From: Arcicella gelida
GTDB taxonomy: Bacteria > Bacteroidota > Bacteroidia > Cytophagales > Spirosomataceae
Direction: 5' to 3'
NCBI RefSeq assembly: GCF_034931025.1
Contig: NZ_JAYGIL010000018.1
Coordinates: 31,143 to 95,142 of the forward strand
Length of the DNA: 64,000 nucleotides
Shown here: piece by piece, positions 25,858 to 34,759 of the stretch
Position numbering within the stretch: the stretch's first letter is position 1
Layout: every line of letters starts with the position of its first letter
Translations under genes and position numbers: made by a program
The notes under the pieces: model-generated
Databases searched by the model: none
Told to the model about the DNA's origin: nothing
Seen by the model: only the letters and a program-made list of their open reading frames with translations

Positions 25858-26548
25858 ATTGTATTATCACATTTTTATCAATACAATATTACTTTCGGCT
25901 TTCTTTGGCTTCAATACTTTTGCAGATACTACAAAAGTAATTGTGAGAAAACCAAGCGAAAGTCAGATGAGTACTTTCAAAAAACTAAAAGATTATCAAT
26001 ACGGCACAGAACAAGTAAATTATGTAGATACTTGGTGGAGGCGTTTTCTCCGTGAACTTTATGATTGGTTTTCAGAAAGGTTTTCAGGCGTTGGTAACCC
26101 TGATATGTGGAAAGCTGTTGCTTACTTTTTTGTAGCAGCAGTCGTTGTTTTTATCATTTTGAAATTGATAGGCGTTGATTTTGATGGACTTTTCAAGAAG
26201 AAATCTAAGTATAATATTCCTTATCAAACCGTTCAAGAAGACATTCATCAAATAGATTTTAATGAAGCCATTGCTGAAGCTGTACTTCAAAAAAATTATC
26301 GTTTAGCCGTGCGGTTATATTATTTGAAAGCATTGAAAGAATTGAGTGATGCAGGTTTGATTCATTGGCAAATCAATAAAACCAATCAATCTTACGTTTA
26401 TGAATTACAATCTTCGCAACTTAATGCTAGTTTTAATCAGGTAACACGCCAATTTGAATATACTTGGTACGGCGATTTCCCGATTGATGAAGCACATTTC
26501 TTAGAGATTCGAGATTCATTTTTAACATTCAGTAATCAAATTAATTAA
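25844..26548 (+). CDS. DUF4129-like membrane protein
   Basis: 234 residues from the ATG at 25844 (25838 and 25814 are alternatives), overlapping the previous gene. A signal/anchor (YYHIFINTILLSAFFGFNTF) is followed by RFLRELYDWFSERF, one transmembrane segment (AVAYFFVAAVVVFIILKLI) and a helical C-terminal domain with AVRLYYLKALKELSDAGLIH. This is the DUF4129 pattern. The family is linked by context to MoxR/DUF58 modules and, in some bacteria, to transglutaminase proteins. Exact role unknown. Confidence 0.82.
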   Translation: MKNIRLYYHIFINTILLSAFFGFNTFADTTKVIVRKPSESQMSTFKKLKDYQYGTEQVNYVDTWWRRFLRELYDWFSERFSGVGNPDMWKAVAYFFVAAVVVFIILKLIGVDFDGLFKKKSKYNIPYQTVQEDIHQIDFNEAIAEAVLQKNYRLAVRLYYLKALKELSDAGLIHWQINKTNQSYVYELQSSQLNASFNQVTRQFEYTWYGDFPIDEAHFLEIRDSFLTFSNQIN

Positions 26549-26580
26549 TACGATTCACAATCTAAATCGTACATAAAAAT

Positions 26581-27138
26581 ATGAAATATCTAGGTTCAGT
26601 TACTTTCTTCTTGATTTTAGTATTTATTGCATTTTCATCTTTCAAACCTTCTTCGCAAACCAATAAAGTTCAAGATGAAGGCGATGATTATGATACACTC
26701 GACTATTACACAATGAGTGTTTCAGGCATTAAATTAGCGAGTAATTACGGTGCAATTTTAGACAAGTTAGGTTCGCCAGATTCAGTAACAAAAGAGGAAA
26801 CCCAAGATGCACAACTATCAAATCATTTTGAAATGTACTTCTACGGAAAAGATACTTTCTTTGTGATGGATGAAACCGTAAGTGGTTTCGATTTAAAAAC
26901 GCCAAAGTTCAAAATCGACAATTTAGATTTAAAAGTTGGTGATGCGATGGCGAAAGTAAAAAAGCGTTTTCCAAAATCATACAAACTTCGTGACGTTGAT
27001 AATTCTGTTGAAGATTGGATTACAACAGTAAGCATAAGGTTTGGAACAAGTGATTCTTTTCTGGAAATTACAGTACAAAACGATAAAATTATCAGCCTAA
27101 CAACCATCACCGACGATGGTAGCGATTCAGAAGAGTAA
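26581..27138 (+). CDS. Secreted hypothetical protein, possibly BamE-like
   Basis: 185 residues. An N-terminal hydrophobic signal (YLGSVTFFLILVFIAFSSF) is followed by an acidic stretch. Two sections then look alike: GAILDKLGSPDS near residue 60 and DAMAKVKKRFPKSY near residue 122. This duplicated pattern is reminiscent of BamE/SmpA-type small lipoprotein folds, but I see no lipobox. The end is acidic (TDDGSDSEE). It lies inside the SpoIIM-MoxR cluster, 2 bases before the DUF4350 gene. Function not assigned. Confidence 0.6.
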   Translation: MKYLGSVTFFLILVFIAFSSFKPSSQTNKVQDEGDDYDTLDYYTMSVSGIKLASNYGAILDKLGSPDSVTKEETQDAQLSNHFEMYFYGKDTFFVMDETVSGFDLKTPKFKIDNLDLKVGDAMAKVKKRFPKSYKLRDVDNSVEDWITTVSIRFGTSDSFLEITVQNDKIISLTTITDDGSDSEE

Positions 27139-27140
27139 GC

Positions 27141-28397
27141 ATGAAAAAACACCGTTTGTATCTTCTAATCCTTTTTTCAACCGTTCTTGGATTCGTTTTG
27201 GTAGAAATCTACAAACCAAAACCCATAGATTGGACTCAGACTTATTCAAGTAAGGACAAAATTCCTTATGGGTGCGAGCTATTGTATCAACTGCTTCCAA
27301 CAGTATTTAGAAATCAACGAATATCCGACAGCAAAGTACCTATTTACCACAAAAGTGCGGATTGGAAAAATCGAAAAAGTAATTATATCTATGTTTATCA
27401 GTACTTCAGAGCAGATTCTGTCAACCTCATAAAGTTGTTAGCGTATGTTGGTGCTGGTAATAATGCTTTTATCGCTGCCGAAGATTTTTATGGACTAAAC
27501 GATACGCTACATTTTGAAACGACTTACCTTCAGAAATTCACAAAAGATTCTTTGAGTATTGATTTTGAAAACCCGACGCTCAAGCCGAATAAACCTTATC
27601 TTTATCACCATCAATCAATTGGAAGTTATTTTTCTCTTGATTTACCGAAGGATAGTTCGAAGAAAGTAATCGTCAAAACCAATGCTGAAATTTTGGGTAA
27701 AAACTATGATGGTAAACCCAATTTTATCAAAATAGGTTTTGGCAAAGGAGCTTTTTACTTGAGTACGGTTCCTAAAGCTTTTTCAAACTTTTATTTGGTG
27801 AAAGATAATAATGCAGATTATGCTTTTAAGGCACTTTCGTACTTGCCCGAAAATCAAGTGTTTTGGGATGAATATGTGAGCATCGTTAGCTTTGGGAAAA
27901 TGGACAGAAGTATTCTGAAAGCTAAATATGCAAAAGGCGAAGACGACAATATTGATACTTCTCCCTTCAAGTTTATTGTCAGTCAGCCAGCCTTAAAATG
28001 GGCTTATTTTATTACTTTAGCATCGTTGTGTATTTACTTGATTTTTGAAGGAAAACGGAAACAAAGAATTATTCCAATTATTGAAACGCCACAAAATACT
28101 TCATTGGCTTTTGTAGAAACAATTGGTGCTTTGTATTATAATCAAAAAGACCATCAAGCTATTTCAGCGAAGAAAACTGCTTACTTATTAGCGTATATCA
28201 GGAATAAATTCCACCTGAAAACAACAGTAATCGACCAAGAATTTAGAGATGATTTAAGTAGAAAAACTAATTTAACTATCGCTGAAATCAACGAACTTTT
28301 TGACTACGTAGCAAGTATCCAAGCCAGTGAAAAAGTAACAGAAAAAGACTTAATCAAATTGAATAAGTATATTGAAGATTTTTATACAAAAACCTGA
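27141..28397 (+). CDS. DUF4350 domain-containing membrane protein
   Basis: 418 residues. An N-terminal membrane anchor (RLYLLILFSTVLGFVLVEIY) is followed by the DUF4350 domain, with YSSKDKIPYGCELLYQLLP and LAYVGAGNNAFIAAEDFYG. A second membrane segment at about 278-300 (WAYFITLASLCIYLIFEG) leads to a cytoplasmic C-terminus. The family is of unknown function and neighbours MoxR ATPases, with which it may form a membrane complex. It is preceded by a 2-base gap and followed by a 256-base spacer with a strong hairpin. Confidence 0.85.
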   Translation: MKKHRLYLLILFSTVLGFVLVEIYKPKPIDWTQTYSSKDKIPYGCELLYQLLPTVFRNQRISDSKVPIYHKSADWKNRKSNYIYVYQYFRADSVNLIKLLAYVGAGNNAFIAAEDFYGLNDTLHFETTYLQKFTKDSLSIDFENPTLKPNKPYLYHHQSIGSYFSLDLPKDSSKKVIVKTNAEILGKNYDGKPNFIKIGFGKGAFYLSTVPKAFSNFYLVKDNNADYAFKALSYLPENQVFWDEYVSIVSFGKMDRSILKAKYAKGEDDNIDTSPFKFIVSQPALKWAYFITLASLCIYLIFEGKRKQRIIPIIETPQNTSLAFVETIGALYYNQKDHQAISAKKTAYLLAYIRNKFHLKTTVIDQEFRDDLSRKTNLTIAEINELFDYVASIQASEKVTEKDLIKLNKYIEDFYTKT

Positions 28398-28476
28398 TTT
28401 TGAATTATTCATTAATACTGTACGAAAGATTCAATAAATAATCAAAATGTTTCTTAAACTAATAATTTCTTGTAGT

Positions 28477-28527
28477 GGCAATTCCTTGCGGTTGCCTCAC
28501 TTGAAACGGCAACCGCAAGGGATTGCC
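28477..28527. repeat. Intergenic 20-bp-stem hairpin between DUF4350 and MoxR
   Basis: GGCAATTCCTTGCGGTTGCC (28477-28496) and GGCAACCGCAAGGGATTGCC (28508-28527) pair at 19 of 20 positions around an 11-base loop. It is markedly more G+C-rich than its surroundings and has no T-tract, so it is probably a REP-like extragenic palindrome rather than a terminator. Confidence 0.75.
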
Positions 28528-28653
28528 AATAAGTTTAGGCTGAGGAGTAATTTTACCCTTTTAAGAGTTGTTTTTCAATAAAATTGGTTGTTACAAACCT
28601 TCGTACAGTTCTAATTACACATATATAATTCACACACTCACAATTAAGAAACG

Positions 28654-29631
28654 ATGGAATTTGAATCAAGAATAGACCTAAGCGATTTACAGGAAGCAGT
28701 AGCGAATATCCGTGCAGAAATTGGTAAAATCATCATTGGTCAGCAAAATACAATTGATTTATTACTTACTGCCATTTTTGCAGATGGTCATGTTTTGTTA
28801 GAAGGTGTACCCGGAGTTGCCAAAACACTTACGGCAAAATTATTGGCAAAAACCATTTCTACTGATTTTAGTCGCATTCAATTTACGCCTGATATGATGC
28901 CTTCGGATGTGTTGGGAACAGCCATTTTTAATCCTAAAACAGCAGAATTTGATTTCAAAAAAGGACCAATTTTTTCAAATATTGTATTGATTGATGAAAT
29001 AAATCGTTCTCCAGCTAAAACGCAAGCAGCACTGTTTGAAGTAATGGAAGAACGACAAATCACCAATTCTGGAACTACTTATCCGATGTCGTTTCCTTTC
29101 TTGGTAATGGCAACCCAAAACCCAATTGAACAAGAAGGAACGTATCGTTTGCCAGAAGCCCAGCTCGACCGATTTCTTTTTAAAATCATCATCAAGTATC
29201 CATCTTATCAAGAAGAAGTACAAATTCTCCAAGGAAATCACGGACGTTCTAGTGCAGAATCTAACAATCCTGTGGATTTAGTTAACAGAATTTTAACGCC
29301 TTTACAACTTAGTACTTTAAGAGAAAAAGTACGGCAGTCGATTGTTGATATTAAGATTTTGGAATACATCGCCAAAATTATTCATGAAACTCGTAATTCT
29401 AAATTCATCTATTTAGGTGCTTCACCAAGAGCTTCAGTGGCATTGTTGAATGCTTCAAAAGCTTTGGCGGCTATTCGTGGAAGAGATTTTGTAACGCCAG
29501 AAGATGTACAAGAACTTACGCCATCGGTACTTCGTCACAGAATAATTCTGACTCCAGAAAAAGAAATGGAAGGCTCAACGCCAGAAGATGTGATTGCTCA
29601 GATTTTACAAAAAATAGAAGTGCCGAGATGA
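28654..29631 (+). CDS. MoxR family AAA+ ATPase
   Basis: 325 residues, the normal size. Walker A is GVPGVAKT near residue 54 and Walker B IVLIDEINR near residue 110, followed by the MoxR signature FEVMEERQIT, ATQNPIEQEGTYRLPEAQLD with FLFK, and sensor motifs. MoxR proteins act as chaperone-like ATPases that activate or assemble other proteins, usually together with a DUF58 or VWA partner. Here no DUF58 gene follows. It closes the SpoIIM-DUF4129-DUF4350 cluster. Confidence 0.93.
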   Translation: MEFESRIDLSDLQEAVANIRAEIGKIIIGQQNTIDLLLTAIFADGHVLLEGVPGVAKTLTAKLLAKTISTDFSRIQFTPDMMPSDVLGTAIFNPKTAEFDFKKGPIFSNIVLIDEINRSPAKTQAALFEVMEERQITNSGTTYPMSFPFLVMATQNPIEQEGTYRLPEAQLDRFLFKIIIKYPSYQEEVQILQGNHGRSSAESNNPVDLVNRILTPLQLSTLREKVRQSIVDIKILEYIAKIIHETRNSKFIYLGASPRASVALLNASKALAAIRGRDFVTPEDVQELTPSVLRHRIILTPEKEMEGSTPEDVIAQILQKIEVPR

Positions 29632-29761
29632 TTGTGAATTGTCATTGATTTTCTACCTATTGAATAAATCATTAAAATCGGACTCTTCAAATTTTGTAAT
29701 TTATCAGTTTCTAAATCTTAGATGAGGACTAACATTCAGAACACCAAACTCATACCTAAAA

Positions 29762-30622
29762 ATGATTTATGTTTATCCAAAATTTCGTTCCAGAATAGAC
29801 ATTGGCATCAGAATCGGAGGGATGGGCTTGGCGAACTGTCTGCTGGTTTATGCCAGAGCTTTGTGTTTGGCAAAAAAACTAAATGCCCAAATGATTGCTC
29901 CAACTTGGGAACAATTCAATGTTGGGCCGTATTTACGACAAGAATCTGATAAAAGACATTACTTCAACATTTTCAAAAAAGCAGGAATTTCAGGCTGGAA
30001 GAAGTACTTTTTACTAAATAGTTTACATAAAATTTCAGAAAATGAATTGTCGGGAATCAAACAATTAAATTCCCCCAATCTCCTGATTGAAGTAAAAGGT
30101 GTTCAGCCATATTTCAAAGATTTGATTGCTGAACGAGGTTTTATTGTAGAAAATGTGCTAAAACTGATCCATCCATTTCGGTTGAAAGAAGTAAATAATT
30201 TTTCATTTTCAAGAAAAATAGGCATTCATGTTCGCTTGGGGGATTATCATCCTTCAGCACAAAAAAGCTTGGCTTGGTATCTGGAAATTATTCATCAAAT
30301 TGATTTACACACGAATTTCAGTTATGAGTTTTTACTTTTTTCAGATGGAAAAGCTGAAGAATTGACTCTGTTGCTTGAATACTCTTCAAGAATTCAACGT
30401 ATTTATTTTGGTTCTTCCATAGCAGATCTGGTGGCTTTATCGAAGTGTGAATTTATTATTGGCTCAAATTCTACTTTCTCTGCTTGGGCAAGTTTTATGG
30501 GTAATAAAATATTGCTGATTCCAGAGCCTAAAGGCTATTTGAATGATTTTTCAGGTTTGGAATATTATGTTTTGAATGAAGTTCCGATTCTATCGAAAGA
30601 GATTTTAGGAAGGATTATTTAA
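29762..30622 (+). CDS. GT11-like (alpha-1,2-fucosyltransferase type) glycosyltransferase
   Basis: 286 residues. RIGGMGLANCLLVYARALCL near the N-terminus resembles the GGLGNQLFQYA region of GT11 enzymes. KIGIHVRLGDY is the HxRRGDY GDP-sugar motif, and GSNSTFSAWASFMG matches the C-terminal NSTFSWWAA motif. Members transfer fucose from GDP-fucose; donor and acceptor are inferred only. No signal peptide. It begins a three-gene surface-polysaccharide block with flippase and polymerase. Confidence 0.75.
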   Translation: MIYVYPKFRSRIDIGIRIGGMGLANCLLVYARALCLAKKLNAQMIAPTWEQFNVGPYLRQESDKRHYFNIFKKAGISGWKKYFLLNSLHKISENELSGIKQLNSPNLLIEVKGVQPYFKDLIAERGFIVENVLKLIHPFRLKEVNNFSFSRKIGIHVRLGDYHPSAQKSLAWYLEIIHQIDLHTNFSYEFLLFSDGKAEELTLLLEYSSRIQRIYFGSSIADLVALSKCEFIIGSNSTFSAWASFMGNKILLIPEPKGYLNDFSGLEYYVLNEVPILSKEILGRII

Positions 30623-30626
30623 AGTC

Positions 30627-31898
30627 ATGCAAAAAACACTACACATATTCACAAGAAAGATAAATGCTGATTCGGCTTGGCTTTTGGTATATACTTTTAC
30701 ACAAGTGTGCCTGAATGCGGTGATTATCAAGTATCTCACCAGTACTTTTTCTACCCAAGAGTACGGAATTGTTAGTCTTTTTAATGCTTCTCTACAATTT
30801 TTTTCGATGATATTTTTTGCTTCGTTTACCCAAACTGCCAATACTTTCGCTTTTCGTCTTCAAAGTTTCAATCGTATTTTTCAATACTTCAATCCTCAAT
30901 TTTTCAAAATTTATGGCTTGATTGTGGTGGCTGTTTTTGTCTTTATTTTAGGGTCAATTTATCATCAACAATATCAGTACTTACTCCTAAGTCTTTGGTT
31001 GATTCCAATTACCATATTGGAATCTCAGCACGAATTTTATAAAACTCGCTTGCATTTACTCCAACAACGCAAACAAATCGCTATTGCTGTTACACTTTAC
31101 TTTGGTATTCGACTCGCCTTGTTGATTTTCTTTGTGCATTTTTCAAAAAGCCTACACGCTGTTTGGGCAGCTTGGGCGATAAGTACTGTGCTAAGCCTTT
31201 TTTACCTCAAACACATTTTTAGCAAAACTGTAATACTCGAAAATAATGTGCAAGAAAATCCTACTTGGACTGAAATTAATAGTTTTTCTCGTTGGCTGAT
31301 GCTCGTAAATACTTTTGCTTGGGTACAAGTTTGGCTCGACCGCTGGTTACTGAGTGGCTTTTTGAGTAATGCCGAAACGGGTTTGTATAGTGGTTATTCT
31401 CAGCTTGCCATTCATCCATTTAGCATTGTTTCGGGTTTATTGATGGCGAAATTTAGTCCGTTTTTATACAAAAATATTGCAGACAAATCTCAAAAAACTG
31501 AATTTGTAAAAAATCTAAAATCCTTATTTTCAAGCTATTTACTTATCTGTTCAGTTGAAATTTTCTTTATTTTTTTAATGCAAGATTTTCTACTGGAATT
31601 ACTCTTGGGCAAAGCTTTTTTGGAACAAAAAGAGCTTTTTATCTGGCTTTGCTTTGCTTGGATGATTTTTCAATTAGGACATTTACTTAGTTTTTTATTG
31701 AATGTTTTGGGACAAGCAAAAGCTTTATTCGTACCAAATCTCATTACGGCATTGGTTTCAGTTGTTGCTAATATTTTACTGATTCCCCAATTCGGGATTT
31801 CTGGAATCGTCATTGCTTTTATTTTGACGGGAATTACCAAAAACCTAACCCTTTTATCATCGCTGTACTTTTTTAGAAAAACTTTTTATGTGGGATAA
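30627..31898 (+). CDS. Oligosaccharide flippase (Wzx/MATE-like)
   Basis: 423 residues with about 12 membrane segments. The N-terminus has STFSTQEYGIVSLFNASLQF, typical of polysaccharide-transport proteins (PST family), and the C-terminal half shows WLDRWLLSGFLSNAETGLYS. It would flip lipid-linked glycan units across the inner membrane. It starts 4 bases after the GT11-like gene and overlaps the polymerase gene by 11 bases, so the three are co-expressed. Confidence 0.85.
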   Translation: MQKTLHIFTRKINADSAWLLVYTFTQVCLNAVIIKYLTSTFSTQEYGIVSLFNASLQFFSMIFFASFTQTANTFAFRLQSFNRIFQYFNPQFFKIYGLIVVAVFVFILGSIYHQQYQYLLLSLWLIPITILESQHEFYKTRLHLLQQRKQIAIAVTLYFGIRLALLIFFVHFSKSLHAVWAAWAISTVLSLFYLKHIFSKTVILENNVQENPTWTEINSFSRWLMLVNTFAWVQVWLDRWLLSGFLSNAETGLYSGYSQLAIHPFSIVSGLLMAKFSPFLYKNIADKSQKTEFVKNLKSLFSSYLLICSVEIFFIFLMQDFLLELLLGKAFLEQKELFIWLCFAWMIFQLGHLLSFLLNVLGQAKALFVPNLITALVSVVANILLIPQFGISGIVIAFILTGITKNLTLLSSLYFFRKTFYVG

Positions 31899-33189
31899 TC
31901 TGCTGATTTCTTTGGTCATCGACCTATCGGTTTTCTTGCTTTGTACTTCGCTTTTGTGGCGTTATGGAAAACTGTCGGCTTATCATCCTGCTACGATTTA
32001 TTTAGTTTTTCATTTTCTGATTTTCACTGTTCGTTTGTTTGCAATTAATAGTGGAGCGGCACTTTTCTTGAGTAACAGTACTTATTTTCTGGGTACGCAA
32101 AACCACGAAATCAGTCGGGCAGCTTATTGGGCGGATTTGGGTTTTCTGGCTATGACGCTTGCTTGGCTCGTGGAAGCACAGAAAAATGAAGATGATTTCG
32201 TTCAGACTGAACAACGTATTTTGATTGATGGGAAAGTACTGAATATGATACTCTTTATCACGATTCCTTTGGGCATTTGGGGGATTTTTTCTCAGCAATA
32301 TATTCCGATACTTGGTAAATCCGAACACGATTTTGGCGATTGGGAACGCTCTTCGTATTTATCGAATACTCAAAATTTTGTAGTACTAAGCATGATGGCT
32401 TTGATTTTTAAGCACGGTTTCAAGAAAACTTACTTGGCAATTGTCGTGATTTTTCTACTGATTTTGGCTTTGCAAGGCTATCATCGTTATCGAGTAATTG
32501 TTCCGCTGATTTTTTTAGGCTCGCTTTATTTATACAGAAATCAGCAAAAGTGGATGCCCAAACGCTATTGGTTGATTGGGATTTTTTGTTTTGTACTTTT
32601 TTTGCCTTTGAAGTACATCGGAAAATTGGTGCAAGAAGGAGCGACGCTCGAAGATTTTTCTGATTTTTTCACAGAATACCAAGAAGTAAGTGGCGATGGA
32701 AGTAATGCAGATTTGGCTTTTTTGGATATGTATGCGGTGTCAATGACTTTGGTAGATGAAGCTGGTTCATATTATTATGGCAAAACTTTTTTCCCCATCT
32801 TGGTTTCGCCGATTCCTCGAAATCTCTGGACTGAAAAACCTTCGCTGATGCAGTGGACACTGGATATTTCTGTGCCAGAACGTGACATTAGTAAACTGGG
32901 AGCGGTTTGTTCGATTTATGGCGAAGCTTATGCCAATTTTGGTTCTTTCGGAATTGTGCTGATTCCCTTTCTTTTCGCTCGGTTTACAGCTCGTTGTTAT
33001 TTCAAAGTACTTCGAAGTCCGCCCGATTCGGCTTTTGTTTTTTTGTACTTTTTGTTGATTTCAGTTTTGGTACAGGTTTATCGAGATGGCTTGGTGTCGG
33101 TTTTTACTTTTATCGTGATTTATAATATTCCCTGTTTTTTGATTTGGCTTTTTAGTGTTTTGAAAGGAAAAGTATTTCAATCTATTTAA
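31888..33189 (+). CDS. O-antigen/oligosaccharide repeat polymerase (Wzy-like)
   Basis: 433 residues with about 10-12 membrane segments and a large loop around residues 240-310 (ISVPERDISKLGAVCSIYGE region). The sequence FFPILVSPIPRNLWTEKPSL and the later GEAYANFGSFGIVLIPFLF are typical of Wzy/O-antigen polymerases of the oligosaccharide repeat-unit type. It would polymerise units delivered by the preceding flippase. It is the last gene of this block. Chain-length and export proteins are 18 kb away (51267-54689). Confidence 0.82.
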   Translation: MWDNLLISLVIDLSVFLLCTSLLWRYGKLSAYHPATIYLVFHFLIFTVRLFAINSGAALFLSNSTYFLGTQNHEISRAAYWADLGFLAMTLAWLVEAQKNEDDFVQTEQRILIDGKVLNMILFITIPLGIWGIFSQQYIPILGKSEHDFGDWERSSYLSNTQNFVVLSMMALIFKHGFKKTYLAIVVIFLLILALQGYHRYRVIVPLIFLGSLYLYRNQQKWMPKRYWLIGIFCFVLFLPLKYIGKLVQEGATLEDFSDFFTEYQEVSGDGSNADLAFLDMYAVSMTLVDEAGSYYYGKTFFPILVSPIPRNLWTEKPSLMQWTLDISVPERDISKLGAVCSIYGEAYANFGSFGIVLIPFLFARFTARCYFKVLRSPPDSAFVFLYFLLISVLVQVYRDGLVSVFTFIVIYNIPCFLIWLFSVLKGKVFQSI

Positions 33190-33363
33190 AATATTACAGT
33201 TTGGCTAATCACAGATTTAGGCTCTCAATTTAAATTTTCTCTGTAATTCGTTCTTACCATTAAAAACAAGCCTGAATTCAGACGGTTTTATCTCTTTTAA
33301 AGAAATTTATTGAGAAGCATTCTTTAGTAAAGCTTTAAATGAAGTTTTTTGTTTAGATAAGCG

Positions 33364-33371
33364 TAACTTTG
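33364..33371 (+). promoter_or_regulatory. -7 element before purM
   Basis: TAACTTTG fits TAnnTTTG. The TTTG nearest upstream (33348-33351) is too close for ideal spacing. A start near 33378 leaves a leader of about 32 bases before the ATG at 33410 and argues against any start further upstream. Confidence 0.45.
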
Positions 33372-33409
33372 TATCATTGATTAACCAAACGAAAACAGAA
33401 AACCGCATA

Positions 33410-34573
33410 ATGACCGATCGTTACATGCAAAGAGGTGTTTCTGCCTCTAAAGAAGACGTACACAAAGCCATCGAAAAACTTGATAAAGGGCTTTTCCCAC
33501 AAGCATTTTGTAAAATTTCTCCAGATATGTTAGGTGGCGATGACGCCTATTGCAATATTATGCACGCCGACGGTGCAGGTACAAAATCATCATTGGCTTA
33601 TCTTTATTGGAAAGAAACAGGCGATGTTTCTGTTTGGCGTGGCATTGCTCAAGATGCCGTGGTGATGAATACCGACGATTTAATTTGTGTAGGAGCAACC
33701 GATAATATGCTGCTATCAAGCACGATTGGTCGTAACAAAAACCTGATTCCGGGTGAAGTAATTGCTGAAATCATCAATGGTACAGAAGAAGTACTAGAGA
33801 TGCTTAGAGACAATGGAATAGGGATTTGGAGTACTGGTGGCGAAACAGCAGACGTAGGTGATTTAGTGAGGACAATTATCGTAGATTCTACCCTAATTGC
33901 TAGAATGAAACGTGATGATGTAATTTCTAATCATAACATTCAAGCAGGCGATGTGATTGTGGGTTTGGCTTCGGACGGACAAGCGAATTACGAAAAAACA
34001 TATAACGGCGGAATGGGTTCAAATGGCTTAACGTCTGCCCGTCATGATGTACTTGGTCATTATTTAGCAGATTTATACACTGAAAGCTTTGACCCTGCTG
34101 TACCCAAAGAGTTAGTTTATAGTGGCTCAAAACGCTTGACGGACGAAGTAATTGGAGCACCATTAAACGTAGGTCAATTAATCCTTTCGCCAACTCGTAC
34201 TTATGCACCCGTTGTAAAAGCAATATTAAACGAATTAAGACCTGTAATTCATGGAATGGTACATTGTTCTGGTGGTGCACAAACGAAGGTCTTACATTTT
34301 GTAAATAACGTGCATATTGTCAAAGATAATCTTTTTGCTTTGCCTCCATTGTTTAAAATGATTCAGGAAGAAAGCAATACAGATTTCAAAGAAATGTATA
34401 AAGTATTCAATATGGGGCATCGACTAGAAGTATATATCAACCCGCAATATGCCCAGACTTTGATTGATATTTCAAAATCATTTGGAATAGATGCACAAAT
34501 TATAGGTAGAGTAGAAGGCTTTGAAGGTAAACAAGTAACAATTCAGTCTGAATTTGGAGAGTTTGTTTATTAA
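33410..34573 (+). CDS. purM: Phosphoribosylformylglycinamidine cyclo-ligase (AIR synthetase)
   Basis: 387 residues from the ATG at 33410 (MTDRYMQRGVSASKEDVHKA); an in-frame TTG at 33377 is unlikely. HADGAGTKSSLAYLY is the ATP-binding DGVGTK region of PurM. VMNTDDLICVGATDNMLLSS, TGGETADVGD and GDVIVGLASDG are further signatures. It converts formylglycinamidine ribotide and ATP to aminoimidazole ribotide in purine synthesis. The protein is longer than the bacterial average (~345) and belongs to the longer Bacteroidota form. It is monocistronic, with a terminator after it. Confidence 0.92.
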   Translation: MTDRYMQRGVSASKEDVHKAIEKLDKGLFPQAFCKISPDMLGGDDAYCNIMHADGAGTKSSLAYLYWKETGDVSVWRGIAQDAVVMNTDDLICVGATDNMLLSSTIGRNKNLIPGEVIAEIINGTEEVLEMLRDNGIGIWSTGGETADVGDLVRTIIVDSTLIARMKRDDVISNHNIQAGDVIVGLASDGQANYEKTYNGGMGSNGLTSARHDVLGHYLADLYTESFDPAVPKELVYSGSKRLTDEVIGAPLNVGQLILSPTRTYAPVVKAILNELRPVIHGMVHCSGGAQTKVLHFVNNVHIVKDNLFALPPLFKMIQEESNTDFKEMYKVFNMGHRLEVYINPQYAQTLIDISKSFGIDAQIIGRVEGFEGKQVTIQSEFGEFVY

Positions 34574-34655
34574 TTGAAAGCAAACCAATTATGCGTATTA
34601 AACTGTGGTACTGTCGTCAAAGTCAAGTTTTTAGATAGTACATTTTTTATATTTT

Positions 34656-34697
34656 AACCCGTTGTGCATTTATATTGTTGTTTGCACAACGGGTTTT
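34656..34697. terminator. Bidirectional terminator between purM and MFS genes
   Basis: AACCCGTTGTGC pairs perfectly with GCACAACGGGTT around an A+T-rich loop, flanked by T-runs on both strands. It separates converging transcription units. Confidence 0.88.
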
Positions 34698-34759
34698 ATG
34701 TATTAACTAAACGCTTGATTTTTAAAGAACAAGCAAAAATCACTCATCCGCTAAATCTC

